Positions 47,092 through 56,391 are shown, counted from the first letter of the stretch. The stretch is DNA of 64,000 bases from Hyphomicrobiales bacterium (GCA_017305535.1 JAFKKN010000006.1:124001-188000), one strand, 5' to 3'. Numbers and translations are program-made. The notes: generated by a model not told the origin, from the sequence alone.

Positions 47092-47949
47092 ATGGCCCGC
47101 AGGTTCCGCGCCGCTTATCTCTCCGAGCCCTATTCCGCGCTCGCTACCTGGGCGCGACGGCTCGCGGTATTTGCTGCGGTGGTCGCCGTGGTTTCGACCA
47201 TCGTGGTGCGCTTCGGCTTCCTCGAAGTCCGCCCGGCGCTGGCGACGTTCGCCGGGGCGCTGTTCTGCGCGGTGCTCTCGATCCTGGTGGCGCTGGCTGC
47301 CTTCGCTGCGATCTGGCAGACCGGCGCGCGCGGCCTCGGCCGCATCGTCGCGGCGCTGTTCATCGCCGTGCTGGTGCTGGCCTATCCGGCCTATCTCGGA
47401 CTTCAGTATCGCCAGTTGCCGAAGATCTACGACGTCACCACCGACCCGATCAATCCGCCGCGCTTCGACGTGCTGGCGCGGCTGCGCACCGGCGACGATA
47501 CCAATCCCGCCGTCTATGCCGGGCTCTATTCCGCCGAGCAGCAGCGGCAGGCCTATCCCGATATCGAGCCGGTGCAGCTCGACGTGCCGGTGCAACGCGC
47601 CTACGACGCGACGCTGCATTTCGTGACGCGACGCAAGTGGCGCATCGTCGATGCGCGGCCGCCGCAGCCGCCGCGCCGCGAAGGTCATATCGAAGCGGTG
47701 GCACGCACGCCGGTCATGGGATTGCGCGAAGACGTCGCAATCCGCGTGGTGCCGGACGGCGACGGTTCGCGCATCGACATCCGCTCGTCGTCGCGTCACT
47801 TCGAAAGCGATCTCGGCAGCAACGCGGCGCGGATCGCGAAGCTGATCACCGACCTCAATACGATTTCAGACGAGAACAGCGCACCGACCAAGCGTCCGCA
47901 AACCCCGATGCCGCCAGCGAAGACGCAAGCGAAGGGGACGAAGAAGTAG
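47092..47949 (+). CDS. DUF1499-domain membrane protein
   Basis: 285 residues. Three predicted membrane helices lie in the first 110 residues, then a periplasmic or cytoplasmic DUF1499 domain starting with YDVTTDPINPPRFD and continuing through VARTPVMGLREDVAIRV and SSSRHFESDLGSNAARI. A Lys/Pro-rich tail closes it. Function unknown. It follows the LysR gene by 40 bases on the same strand and may be co-transcribed, but no functional link is known. Confidence 0.88.
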   Translation: MARRFRAAYLSEPYSALATWARRLAVFAAVVAVVSTIVVRFGFLEVRPALATFAGALFCAVLSILVALAAFAAIWQTGARGLGRIVAALFIAVLVLAYPAYLGLQYRQLPKIYDVTTDPINPPRFDVLARLRTGDDTNPAVYAGLYSAEQQRQAYPDIEPVQLDVPVQRAYDATLHFVTRRKWRIVDARPPQPPRREGHIEAVARTPVMGLREDVAIRVVPDGDGSRIDIRSSSRHFESDLGSNAARIAKLITDLNTISDENSAPTKRPQTPMPPAKTQAKGTKK

Positions 47950-47989
47950 CGCGTTCGAGTGCGATTTGCGTTTTGACGGAACACCCGAG

Positions 47990-48117
47990 CCGTCATGCCC
48001 GGGCATAGCCGTTCGAAGAACGGCGTCGCTTCGCTCGCCTATGTCCCGGGCATCCACGTCTTGAAATTGTCGCAAGGTCAAAGACGTGGATGGCCGGGAC
48101 AAGCCCGGCCATGACGA
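47990..48117. repeat. Intergenic palindromic repeat, family A with nested module
   Basis: Left arm CCGTCATGCCCGGG, right arm AAAGACGTGGATGGCCGGGA ending CATGACGA. The nested module runs 48004-48043 and matches the 18390 copy base for base over its 40 bp. Together with the next element it fills the 343-base gap 47950-48292. Confidence 0.85.
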
Positions 48118-48189
48118 GTTGTTGGTTCTATCTGAACGAAATCTGCTTGAGAGAGCAGGATAAATAGATTCGATCGTCCGTTCTGTTCG

Positions 48190-48274
48190 TGATTGCGAGC
48201 GAAGCGAAGCAATCCAGAAAGCCACGAAGCAAGAACCTGGATTGCTTCGTCGCTTACGCTTCTCGCAATAACGG
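48190..48274. repeat. Intergenic palindromic repeat, family D
   Basis: Left arm ATTGCGAGCGAAGCGAAGCA followed by ATCCAG; right arm CTGGATTGCTTCG...GCTTCTCGCAAT. It is an 85-bp imperfect palindrome unrelated to families A-C. It lies just downstream of the MBL hydrolase gene. Single copy in the window. Confidence 0.75.
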
Positions 48275-48292
48275 CTGTTAGGCTATTCGCTC

Positions 48293-49219
48293 TCACGCCA
48301 ACCTGTAACTGCCGCCGATCACCGGATCGCCGTCGGTCGCTACCACGCCGCGCGTGACGAGGTCCTCAAGGTGCGCCAGCACCGAATAGCCAGCGGCGTT
48401 CACCAGTCGCGGATCGATGCCGATGTAGCTGGCGCGCACGATGGTCGGAATGTCCGCCTCGCCCTTGCCGAGCCGATGCAGGATCGACGCCTCGCGCGCC
48501 TTGCGGTGGCGGATCAGGAAGCGGACGAACTTCTGCGCGTCCGGAATCTCCGGGCCGTGGCCGGAGAAATACAGATGCTCCTTGCGCCGCGTCAGGCGCT
48601 CCAGCGACTCCATGTAATCGACCATCGAGCCGTCCGGCGGCGCGACGATCGACGTCGACCAGCCCATGACGTGATCGCCGATGAACATCAACTCGCGCTC
48701 CGGCCACGCGAACGCCATGTGGTTGGCGGTGTGGCCCGGCGTCGCCACTGCTTCCAGCCGCCAGCCGTCACCCTCGATCACCTCGCCGTCGCGCACGGTG
48801 ACGTCGGGCTTGAAATCACGGTCGGCGCCGGATTCCGGATTGTGCTTCTCGCTCTCGAAGCGCGGCCGCGAGGCGCGATGCACGCCCTCGGCATAGACCG
48901 GTGCGCCGGTCGCGGCCTTGATGCGCGGCGTGTTCGGCGAATGGTCGTTGTGGGTGTGAGTGACGACGATGTGCGTCACCGTCTCGCCCTTTACCGCATC
49001 CAGCAGCGCCTGCGCGTGCGCGGCGTTGTCGGGACCGGGATCGATGATCGCGACCTTGCCGCGGCCGACGATGTAGCTCACCGTGCCGGTGAAGGTGAAC
49101 GGCGACGGGTTGCCGCACAACACGCGGCGCACGCCGGGAACGACCTCCTCGACCACGCCGGGCTTGAGCGGAAAATCGCGATTGAACGGAACGTCTTCGT
49201 TGGTGTTGCTGTCGCTCAT
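48293..49219 (-). CDS. MBL-fold metallo-hydrolase (LACTB2-like)
   Basis: 308 residues. The metallo-beta-lactamase fold is shown by the THTHNDHS metal-binding motif, TPGHTANH, and GDHVMGW. A C-terminal winged-helix-like segment follows (ASYIGIDPRLVNAAGYSVLAHL), as in LACTB2 and related hydrolases or nucleases. The substrate may be a thioester, a lactone or RNA. An in-frame start upstream of 49219 is less likely, because the conserved region begins right after MSDSN. No operon partners. Confidence 0.9.
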   Translation of the reverse strand: MSDSNTNEDVPFNRDFPLKPGVVEEVVPGVRRVLCGNPSPFTFTGTVSYIVGRGKVAIIDPGPDNAAHAQALLDAVKGETVTHIVVTHTHNDHSPNTPRIKAATGAPVYAEGVHRASRPRFESEKHNPESGADRDFKPDVTVRDGEVIEGDGWRLEAVATPGHTANHMAFAWPERELMFIGDHVMGWSTSIVAPPDGSMVDYMESLERLTRRKEHLYFSGHGPEIPDAQKFVRFLIRHRKAREASILHRLGKGEADIPTIVRASYIGIDPRLVNAAGYSVLAHLEDLVTRGVVATDGDPVIGGSYRLA

Positions 49220-49303
49220 CCAATATCTCACGTGAAGATTTCGTCGCGGCCGGTTAAACGCGTGCAAACCGGCCGCGACGATATCGACACGACGGTAGAG
49301 CGA

Positions 49304-50197
49304 TCAACTGTCCCGGAAGACCAGCGACTGGTGAGTCGAAACGCCCGCAAACGCACCATCGCCGACCGCCATCGCGACCGAGCCGAATGTACGCGCTGCG
49401 TCGCCACATGCAAAGACCCCGGGAACCGAGGTTTCCTTGAACTCGTTGGTCTCGATGAAGGGACCGGCCGGCCCCTGTCCGAAATCGCAGCCGAGCTGCG
49501 CGGCAAGCGGACACCCCATTTCGACTTCGGTCATGGTGAACAGACCGGCAAGACCGACAACACGGCCGTCCGTCAACACCACATCCGCGCGCTCGCCGGC
49601 AATCCTGTCGATCGGCGTGCGCTCCACGGTGACGCCGCGACGATCCAGTTGCGCCTGCTGCTCGTCATCCGGCGCGAAGACGCCGTTGGTAAAAAAGGTT
49701 GTCGGTCCCCACTCCGGCACCAGCAGCGCGTGATGCATCGACAGCGGCGATACCGCCAGCACGCCGATCGGTCCCCGGTTGAGTTCATAACCGTGGCAGT
49801 AAGGGCAATGGAAAACGCTCCTGCCCCAGCGTTCGACGAGGCCCGGAATCGCCGGCAGCCGATCGACCACGCCGGTCGCGAGCACCACGCGTCGTCCCAG
49901 ATAACGCGCGTCGCCTGTCGTCGTGACCTCAAATCCATCGACGGTGCGGGATGCGCTTCGTGCCTCCCCATCGATCCATTGGACAGTGGGATACGCCGCC
50001 AACTGCGCGCGGGCCGCGGCGGCGATCGCTCCCGGCGCACGGCCGTCCTGCGTGAGAAATCCATGGGACGCATCGGCGAAACGATTGCGCCGGTTGCCGC
50101 CATCGATCACCAGAATCGAACGGCGCGCCCGCGCCAATTGCAGCGCCGCCGACTGCCCCGCATAGCTGCCGCCGACAACGATCGCGTCAAAGATCAT
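49304..50197 (-). CDS. Thioredoxin-reductase-like FAD/NAD(P)-dependent oxidoreductase
   Basis: 297 residues. GGSYAGQSAALQLA binds FAD; the redox pair is in FHCPYCHGYE (CPYC rather than the CATC of TrxB); GVFACGDAA is the second FAD motif. Disulfide reductases of this subgroup often serve dedicated thiol partners or act in redox stress. Its ATG overlaps the TGA of the Rrf2 regulator gene, so the two are translationally coupled and probably under Rrf2 control. The natural disulfide substrate is unknown. Confidence 0.9.
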   Translation of the reverse strand: MIFDAIVVGGSYAGQSAALQLARARRSILVIDGGNRRNRFADASHGFLTQDGRAPGAIAAAARAQLAAYPTVQWIDGEARSASRTVDGFEVTTTGDARYLGRRVVLATGVVDRLPAIPGLVERWGRSVFHCPYCHGYELNRGPIGVLAVSPLSMHHALLVPEWGPTTFFTNGVFAPDDEQQAQLDRRGVTVERTPIDRIAGERADVVLTDGRVVGLAGLFTMTEVEMGCPLAAQLGCDFGQGPAGPFIETNEFKETSVPGVFACGDAARTFGSVAMAVGDGAFAGVSTHQSLVFRDS

Positions 50198-50649
50198 GAT
50201 ATGTGTCTCCGCATTTTCTTCCGCTGCGCCGCCGCACGTACGTGAAACTCCTCGGCCAGAGCTGCGAGGGTGACATCGCCGAGCCGCGCGATCAGCAACG
50301 CCTCCGCGTCGCGAAACGCCTGCGTCAGCGTCTTGTTCACCGCCTGCTCGACGAGACAGGCCGGGTGCTCGAGCTGAATACCGACGGCCAGCAATTCGGG
50401 CGCACCCAAGGCGTCGTAAATGTCTTTCAACGTCACCTTCGACAGATCGCAGGCGATTTCCCAGCCGCCGCCGTGCCCCTTCTCCGAACGCACCAACCCG
50501 GCTTCGCGCAATCCCGCCATGGTGCGGCGAACTACAACCGGATTGGTGTTCATGCACATCGCCAGTTCGGCCGACGTCATCGGCCGTTCGTTGTCAGCGA
50601 TATGCAGCAACGCGTGAAGCGTCGCGGAAAGTCGGCCATCCCGTCTCAT
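50194..50649 (-). CDS. Rrf2-family transcriptional regulator without the Fe-S cysteine triad
   Basis: 151 residues. A winged helix-turn-helix (about 8-60) includes MTSAELAMCMNTNPVVVRR and the wing GHGGGW. IscR/NsrR-type proteins have three clustered cysteines near residues 90-105; here the only cysteines are Cys32, Cys67 and Cys98, so an Fe-S cluster of that type is unlikely and a thiol-based or ligand-based sensor is more probable. The start lies inside a palindrome (50645-50671), suggesting autoregulation. Coupled by ATGA to the downstream flavoprotein gene. Confidence 0.9.
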   Translation of the reverse strand: MRRDGRLSATLHALLHIADNERPMTSAELAMCMNTNPVVVRRTMAGLREAGLVRSEKGHGGGWEIACDLSKVTLKDIYDALGAPELLAVGIQLEHPACLVEQAVNKTLTQAFRDAEALLIARLGDVTLAALAEEFHVRAAAQRKKMRRHIS

Positions 50650-50671
50650 GTAACTTCATATGATACATGAG
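50645..50671. promoter_or_regulatory. Palindromic operator overlapping the Rrf2 start codon
   Basis: CTCATGTA at 50645 and TACATGAG ending at 50671 are perfect 8-bp inverted arms around an AT-rich centre (TCATATGA-like). The Rrf2 start codon (50649-50647) lies in the first arm. Size and symmetry suit binding by a dimeric Rrf2 repressor. With so little room for a ribosome-binding site, the transcript may be leaderless. Confidence 0.65.
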
Positions 50672-50718
50672 ACGACGACTGTCAAGCGATCGAGATCGAC
50701 ACCACGGCACACAAACGC

Positions 50719-50745
50719 AAATGGCCGGGACAAGCCCGGCCATTT
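50719..50745. terminator. Perfect hairpin downstream of the glutaryl-CoA dehydrogenase gene (family A core)
   Basis: AAATGGCCGGG-acaag-CCCGGCCATTT, an 11-bp perfect stem with A/T ends. It is the core of a family A repeat without the rest. It lies 35 bases after the dehydrogenase stop codon and could terminate that gene. Confidence 0.7.
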
Positions 50746-50779
50746 GGACATTGATAGAAGCTGTCGCGAACGACGCGCT

Positions 50780-51994
50780 TTACGAAAACGCCTGAATGCC
50801 AGTGATGGCGCGGCCGAGGATCAAGGCATGGACGTCGTGCGTGCCCTCGTAGGTGTTCACCGTCTCGAGGTTATGGACGTGACGCATGACGTGATATTCG
50901 GCCTGAATGCCGTTGCCGCCGTGCATGTCGCGCGCCATGCGGGCGATGTCGAGCGCCTTGCCGCAATTGTTTCGCTTCATGATGGAGATCATTTCCGGCG
51001 CCATCTTGCCTTCGTCCATCAAGCGGCCGACGCGTAGCGAGCCTTGCAAGCCGAGCGCGATTTCGGTCTCCATGTCGGCGAGCTTCTTCTGGATCAACTG
51101 GTTCGCCGCCAGCGGCCGGTTGAACTGCTTGCGGTCCAGCGTGTACTGCCGCGCACGGTGCATGCAGTCTTCCGCAGCGCCCATCGCGCCCCACGAAATG
51201 CCATAGCGTGCGCGATTGAGACAGCCGAACGGCCCCTTCAGACCCGAAACGTTGGGCAGCAGCGCGCTCTCCGGCACCACCACGCCATCCATCACGATTT
51301 CGCCGGTGATCGACGCGCGCAAGCTCAGCTTGCCGCCGATTTTCGGCGCGGACAGGCCTTTCATGCCCTTCTCGAGCACGAAGCCCCGGATCTGGTTGTC
51401 GTGCGCGGCGGACTTCGCCCACACCACGAACACGTCAGCGATCGGCGCGTTGGAAATCCACATCTTCGAGCCGTTGAGGCGATAGCCATCCGACACCTTC
51501 TCGGCGCGGGTCTTCATGCCGCCGGGATCGGAACCGGCATCGGGCTCGGTCAGGCCGAAGCAGCCGACCCACTCACCGCTGGCGAGTTTCGGCAGATACT
51601 TCTTGCGCTGGTTGTCGTCGCCGTAAGCGTAGATCGGATGCATCACCAGCGAGGACTGCACCGAGTTCATCGAGCGATAGCCGGAATCCACCCGCTCGAT
51701 CTCGCGTGCCACCAGTCCGTAAGCGACATAGCTGGCGTTGGCGCAGCCGTATTCCTCCGGCAGCGTGATGCCGATCAGGCCGAGCTCGCCCATCTCGTTG
51801 AAGATTTCGCGATCGGTCTTCTCTTCGAGATAGGCCTGCGAGACGCGCGGCAACAGCTTGTCCTGCGCGTAGGCGCGCGCGGTGTCGCGGATCAGCCGCT
51901 CGTCTTCGGTGAGTTGCTCGTCGAGCAGGAACGGATCGTCCCACTTGAAGCTCGCCAAACTCGGCTTGTCTTTGCTTTGCGGACGCACGCCCAT
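50780..51994 (-). CDS. gcdH: Glutaryl-CoA dehydrogenase
   Basis: 404 residues of the acyl-CoA dehydrogenase fold. FAD-binding segments include [16 protein letters not shown] and WISNAP. Catalytic Glu is in [19 protein letters not shown], the GcdH arrangement (YEGT-x-D). The conserved Arg-rich substrate loop is present. It oxidises and decarboxylates glutaryl-CoA to crotonyl-CoA in lysine, tryptophan and aromatic catabolism. AAAGGAATCTC before the ATG at 51994 sets the start. No other gene of the pathway is adjacent. Confidence 0.93.
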   Translation of the reverse strand: MGVRPQSKDKPSLASFKWDDPFLLDEQLTEDERLIRDTARAYAQDKLLPRVSQAYLEEKTDREIFNEMGELGLIGITLPEEYGCANASYVAYGLVAREIERVDSGYRSMNSVQSSLVMHPIYAYGDDNQRKKYLPKLASGEWVGCFGLTEPDAGSDPGGMKTRAEKVSDGYRLNGSKMWISNAPIADVFVVWAKSAAHDNQIRGFVLEKGMKGLSAPKIGGKLSLRASITGEIVMDGVVVPESALLPNVSGLKGPFGCLNRARYGISWGAMGAAEDCMHRARQYTLDRKQFNRPLAANQLIQKKLADMETEIALGLQGSLRVGRLMDEGKMAPEMISIMKRNNCGKALDIARMARDMHGGNGIQAEYHVMRHVHNLETVNTYEGTHDVHALILGRAITGIQAFS

Positions 51995-52055
51995 GAGATT
52001 CCTTTCACATCGCAACCGTCACCAATGGCGACGGGAGAGCCTAAATCTTTGACTG

Positions 52056-53132
52056 TCAGCCTTCAAGGCGCTCGTTGGAGACGATCTCGATGCCGAACCC
52101 CGACAGCCCCTTGTAGTCGTGGGTCGACGAGGTGAGATGGCGGATCGAGGTGACGCCGAGATCGCGCAGGATCTGCGCGCCGACGCCGACTTCGCGCCAT
52201 TGCCGGTTGCGATCGGCTTCTGCCGTCTTCGGTGCATCGATCGGCGCGACCGGCACGCCGGCGGCGCCGTCGCGCAGGTACACCAGCACGCCGCGCCCCG
52301 CACCCTTGAACTTCTCCAGCACTTCGCGCATCCGTTCCGGGCCGGTGAAGATATCGCGCACGATGTTCGGCTTGTGAAAGCGCGTCAGCACATTGGTGCC
52401 GTCGCCGACGCCATTATAGACGAACGCGGCATGCGCGATGCTGTCGAACGGCGAGCGATAGGCGAAGCCTTGCAGCGGCCCGATCGGGCTGTCGACGTGG
52501 AAGGTCGAAACGCGCTCGATCAATTTCTCGCGCGCCTGACGATAGGCGATGATGTCGGCGATGGTGACATGCTTGAGGTTGTGCGCGGCTGCGAAGCGCG
52601 CCACCTGCTCGCCCTTGGTTACGGTGCCGTCATCGTTCATCAACTCGCTGATGACACCGACCGGCGGCAGACCGGCGAGCTTGCAGAGATCGACCGCCGC
52701 CTCGGTGTGGCCGGAGCGCAGCAGCACGCCGCCGTCGCGCGCGATCAGCGGGAAGATATGACCGGGCCGCGCGAAGTCGTTCGCCCCTGCATTGGGATTG
52801 GCCAGCGCCCGGCAGCACGAGGCGCGCTCGTCGGCGGAAATGCCGGTGCCGCCGTCGGGCTTGTAGTCGATGGAAACGGTGAAGGCGGTGGTGTGGTTGG
52901 AGTCGTTCTGCGCCACCATCGGATCGAGCCGCAACCGCCGCGCATCGTCGGTGGTCAGCGGCGCGCAGACGATGCCGGAGGTGTGGCGGATGATGAACGC
53001 CATTTTCTCGGCGGTGCAGTGCGACGCCGCGACGATCAGGTCGCCCTCGCCCTCGCGGTCGTCGTCATCGGTGACGACGACAATCTCTCCAGCGGCGAAC
53101 GCCTGCAAAACTTCGGAAATCGGATGGGCCAT
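52056..53132 (-). CDS. ribB: 3,4-Dihydroxy-2-butanone-4-phosphate synthase with degenerate GTP cyclohydrolase II domain
   Basis: 358 residues. The N-terminal half (1-205) is RibB, with the acidic loop DDDDREGEGDL and HTEAAVDLCKLAG. The C-terminal half (about 210-358) aligns by position with GTP cyclohydrolase II but lacks the Cys cluster for zinc and the catalytic region, leaving only VYLRDGAAG-like elements. It should therefore supply the four-carbon unit of riboflavin but not the pyrimidine branch; such RibBX-like proteins are known in proteobacteria. No other rib gene is adjacent and no FMN riboswitch was recognised upstream. Confidence 0.9.
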   Translation of the reverse strand: MAHPISEVLQAFAAGEIVVVTDDDDREGEGDLIVAASHCTAEKMAFIIRHTSGIVCAPLTTDDARRLRLDPMVAQNDSNHTTAFTVSIDYKPDGGTGISADERASCCRALANPNAGANDFARPGHIFPLIARDGGVLLRSGHTEAAVDLCKLAGLPPVGVISELMNDDGTVTKGEQVARFAAAHNLKHVTIADIIAYRQAREKLIERVSTFHVDSPIGPLQGFAYRSPFDSIAHAAFVYNGVGDGTNVLTRFHKPNIVRDIFTGPERMREVLEKFKGAGRGVLVYLRDGAAGVPVAPIDAPKTAEADRNRQWREVGVGAQILRDLGVTSIRHLTSSTHDYKGLSGFGIEIVSNERLEG

Positions 53133-53210
53133 GCGGGGTACTCTGACAATGACCCCGTTCATATGGCGCAGCGCGAGAAGCAACGCAACTCTTGCACCGT
53201 TGTTGCCCAG

Positions 53211-53286
53211 CCGTCATGCCCGGACTTGATCCGGGCATCCATCTTTCTCAAAAGGATGGATCGCCGGGTCAAGCCCGGCGATGACG
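53211..53286. repeat. Intergenic palindromic repeat, family A (short form)
   Basis: CGTCATGCCCGGACTTGATC, then ATCTTTCTCAAAAGGATGGA, then GCCGGGTCAAGCCCGGC and ATGACG. No nested module. It lies between the antiporter gene end and ribB. Confidence 0.8.
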
Positions 53287-53312
53287 CCACCATCTAGCTG
53301 TGCGGTCCCGTC

Positions 53313-55040
53313 TTACGGCAGCACCTCGCTGCGCTCGGCGAGCCGGGCGTCGGTCTCGGCGCGTTTGGCGTGCAGCAAGCCGTCGTCGGCGGCCGCGATG
53401 GCCTGGAACAGCTCCTGCGCGTCGGTGAAACGCGGCACGGTGACGTAGTCGGCGCCGGCGGAATATTGATCCTCGACGGTGGCGAGCATATCGGCGGTCG
53501 AAATGATCTTGGCCGTGGGATTGAGCGCGCGGACGTGGCGCACCAGCTTCTCGTTGTCGGCGCCCTTGAGCAGCGCGTCCGGCACGCTGAGAATAACGAT
53601 CTCGGCATTGCCCACACCGGCATGCACCAGCGTCTCGACATTGCTGATGTCGCCATAGATCACATGCAGCCCGCGCGCGGCGAGATTGCGGAACACGTTG
53701 GGATTGAAATCGACCACGGTGATGTGGTCGAGCATCGATTTGTCCCGCTGCTCGATCTCGCTCAACAGCGCGCTCGCGGCGCGGAAAAAGCCGAGGATGA
53801 CGATGCGTCGCGCCACGCCGTGGCCCTCGCCCGGCTCCGTGGCGCCCGGCTCGGTGGCGTCGAGATCGCGCAGGCCGAGCCGCTTCAACGGCCCGATGGA
53901 CGCGCGCACGATCTGGTCGCTGCGGCCGATCAGGAAGGTCGAGATCACCGCCAGAAGCACGAAGGCGAACGATGCCGCGTTCGCGGTCTGCATCGAGATG
54001 TGCTTGGCGAGCACGCCGGTCTGGATCACCACGAGCGAGAACTCGCTGATCTGCGCCAGATTGATCGCCGGCAGCAGGCTGGCGCGCAGCCCCTGCTTCA
54101 TCAGGTAGAGCGGCACGAAGGTGGTGATCAGGCGGCTCACCACCGTGAAGGCCGCGATGATCAGCGCCAGCCCGATCACCGAGCGGTCCGGGATCGGGAT
54201 GGTCATGCCCAGCGCCACGAAGAACAGCGTGATGAAGAAATCCCGCAACGTGGTGACTTTGGCGGTGACATCCAGCGCGTAGGGGAACGTCGAGAGCGAG
54301 ACGCCCGCCACCAGCGAGCCCATCTCGCGCGACAGGTGCAGCCGCTCGGCGATCTCGCCGATCAGGAAGCACCACGCCAGCGCGCCGAGCATCACCAGTT
54401 CGGGCCGCCGCGCGATCTGGTGAAACAGCTTCGGCAGCACGTAGCGGCTCAGCACCCACGCGGTCGCCACCAGCACGGCGACGCGGATCACCGAGAGCAG
54501 GATGACCCCGATCTGAAGATTGTCGAGGCTCGGCTGCACCGCGAGGAACAGGATCGCGAAGATGTCCTGCAACACCAGCACGCCGAGCGTGATGCGGCCG
54601 GGCAGCGTATCCAGCTCGCGCTTCTCGTAGAGCACCTTGACGATGATGACAGTGCTCGACAGCGCGCAGGCCACCGCGAGATACAGCGCATCGAACCGCC
54701 CCGCGCCGAGCTTGAGCCCGATCGCCAGAAACATCAGCACGCCGAGCACGCAGCCGCCGATCAATTGCCCGCCCGCCGCGAACAGGATGACGCGACCGGC
54801 GCGGACGATCTTCTTGAGGTCGATCTCCAGCCCGATCATGAACAGCATGAAGATCAGGCCGAGTTCGGAGATAGTGGAGATCGACTGCTCCGACTTGACC
54901 CAGCCGATGCCATAGGGACCGATCACGAAGCCGCCGACCAGATAGGCCAGGATCAGCGGCTGCCGCGCGACATGGGCCAGCAGCCCCAGCATCCAGGCAA
55001 ACAGAATGCTGAGCGTGATGTCGCTGATGAGATCGTGCAT
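53313..55040 (-). CDS. CPA2-family monovalent cation:H+ antiporter with C-terminal TrkA-N domain
   Basis: 575 residues. About twelve membrane helices (1-380) follow the KefB/YbaL pattern, including GLIFMLFMIGLEID and FVALGMTIPIP. A RCK/TrkA-N nucleotide-binding domain follows (about 415-540), beginning VILGFFRAASALL. Substrates are probably K+ or Na+ against H+, gated by NAD(H) or adenine nucleotide; a glutathione-conjugate gate as in KefC is not evident. The gene is monocistronic and is preceded by the tRNA-Pro on the same strand about 180 bases upstream. Confidence 0.92.
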   Translation of the reverse strand: MHDLISDITLSILFAWMLGLLAHVARQPLILAYLVGGFVIGPYGIGWVKSEQSISTISELGLIFMLFMIGLEIDLKKIVRAGRVILFAAGGQLIGGCVLGVLMFLAIGLKLGAGRFDALYLAVACALSSTVIIVKVLYEKRELDTLPGRITLGVLVLQDIFAILFLAVQPSLDNLQIGVILLSVIRVAVLVATAWVLSRYVLPKLFHQIARRPELVMLGALAWCFLIGEIAERLHLSREMGSLVAGVSLSTFPYALDVTAKVTTLRDFFITLFFVALGMTIPIPDRSVIGLALIIAAFTVVSRLITTFVPLYLMKQGLRASLLPAINLAQISEFSLVVIQTGVLAKHISMQTANAASFAFVLLAVISTFLIGRSDQIVRASIGPLKRLGLRDLDATEPGATEPGEGHGVARRIVILGFFRAASALLSEIEQRDKSMLDHITVVDFNPNVFRNLAARGLHVIYGDISNVETLVHAGVGNAEIVILSVPDALLKGADNEKLVRHVRALNPTAKIISTADMLATVEDQYSAGADYVTVPRFTDAQELFQAIAAADDGLLHAKRAETDARLAERSEVLP

Positions 55041-55217
55041 ACCCCAACCCGTAGTCCGACTATTTTCGGACTGCCAGCAAAAACCGATTCACGCCGGGAG
55101 TATGGCCGGGAATTTGACCGCGGGGCGAAAAAGATGTGTATCGGGAGCTGAGCTCGCGGCTGGCGGCGGCAATGCTGGGAAAGCCGGAAGCTCAAGGAAA
55201 TCAATGGCAAGAAAAGA

Positions 55218-55294
55218 TGGTCGGAGTGGCAGGATTTGAACCTGCGACCCCTGCGTCCCGAACGCAGTGCTCTACCGGGCTGAGCCACACTCCG
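55218..55294 (-). tRNA. tRNA-Pro (CGG)
   Basis: 77 nt with the CCA encoded. The acceptor arms CGGAGTG and CACTCCG pair fully, and the T arm GCAGGTTCAAATCCTGC is perfect. The anticodon loop reads TTCGGGA, giving anticodon CGG for proline codon CCG. CCG is a common codon in this high-GC genome. Confidence 0.97.
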
Positions 55295-55343
55295 ACGATG
55301 GGGCGGCTTATAGCGTCCGCTTTCGGCCACCGCAAGACAGCGA

Positions 55344-56351
55344 ATGGAAGATCGGAACCGAATGGCCGTCGAACTGACCACAAAAATCATCCCAGCAGGC
55401 CAAACCGCCGTTACGGAGGCCGCGCGACGCCTCGCGGAGGGTGGTCTGGTGGCGTTTCCCACAGAAACGGTCTACGGCCTCGGGGCCGACGCGACGCATT
55501 CGGAGGCGATTGCGCGGCTTTATCGGGCCAAGGGACGGCCTTCCTTCAATCCGCTGATCGCCCACGTTCCCGATCTCGCCGGCGCCGAGCGAATCGCCCG
55601 CTTCAATGACACCGCCCGCAAGCTGGCCGAGGCCTTCTGGCCCGGCCCCCTCACGCTGGTGCTGCCGAAGACTCCGGACTGTGCCGTGGCCGACCTCGCC
55701 ACCGCCGGGCTCGACACCGTCGCGGTGCGAATGCCCGCCCATCCCGTGGCGCGGGATATTTTGCGCGAACTCGGCCATCCGATCGTCGCGCCATCCGCCA
55801 ACCGCTCCGGCCACGTCTCGCCGACCGCCGCCGCCCATGTCGCGAGCGATCTCGACGGCCGCATCGACCTGATCGTCGACGGCGGGCCGGTATCGGTCGG
55901 CGTCGAGTCCACCATCGTCGGATGTTTCGACCCGCCGCTGCTGCTGCGCCCCGGCGGGCTGCCGCGCGGCGCCATCGAACAGGTGCTGGGCCACCCGCTG
56001 CGACGGCCGCGTCCGCAACCCGACGCCGCCGGCCAGCCGATGGCCCCCGGCATGCTGGCCTCGCACTATGCGCCCCGGACTCCGGTGCGGCTCAACGCGA
56101 CGCAGATCGAGCCCGGCGAGGCGCTGCTGGCGTTCGGACCCGTGACACTTTCCGGCCACGGTGCTGCCGCAAGAATCCTGAACCTCTCGGAGCGGGGCGA
56201 TCTGACCGAAGCCGCCGCCAATTTGTTCAGCTACCTGCGCGCGCTCGATACCGCCAATGCCCGCGCCATCGCGGTGATGCCCGTTCCCGAACACGATCTC
56301 GGCGAAGCCATCAACGACCGACTGCGTCGCGCCGCCGTGCCGCCGACGTGA
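55344..56351 (+). CDS. L-threonylcarbamoyladenylate synthase (Sua5/YwlC type)
   Basis: 335 residues. The N-terminal YrdC-like domain (about 10-205) has the KxR-like substrate motif FPTETVYGLGADA, then AKGRPSFNPL, PSANRSG and the SVGVESTIVG loop. The C-terminal Sua5 domain (about 230-335) is present, opening with APGMLASHYAP. It makes the threonylcarbamoyl-AMP used for t6A37 modification of tRNAs that read ANN codons. A second in-frame ATG at 55362 is an alternative start. Confidence 0.95.
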   Translation: MEDRNRMAVELTTKIIPAGQTAVTEAARRLAEGGLVAFPTETVYGLGADATHSEAIARLYRAKGRPSFNPLIAHVPDLAGAERIARFNDTARKLAEAFWPGPLTLVLPKTPDCAVADLATAGLDTVAVRMPAHPVARDILRELGHPIVAPSANRSGHVSPTAAAHVASDLDGRIDLIVDGGPVSVGVESTIVGCFDPPLLLRPGGLPRGAIEQVLGHPLRRPRPQPDAAGQPMAPGMLASHYAPRTPVRLNATQIEPGEALLAFGPVTLSGHGAAARILNLSERGDLTEAAANLFSYLRALDTANARAIAVMPVPEHDLGEAINDRLRRAAVPPT

Positions 56352-56391
56352 TCGAGCCAAGTAACAAGTCATAAGCCACAAGAGACGCGAC

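Noticed and set aside
53133-53312. Possible FMN riboswitch upstream of ribB
   Set aside because: The conserved RFN core sequences are not present on the ribB strand; the region contains a family A palindrome instead.
55136-55609. Plus-strand reading frame that seems to encode a 157-residue protein
   Set aside because: It reads through the tRNA-Pro in antisense; the segment AGFEPATPASRTQC is the well-known false translation of a tRNA complement. The rest overlaps the Sua5 gene in another frame.
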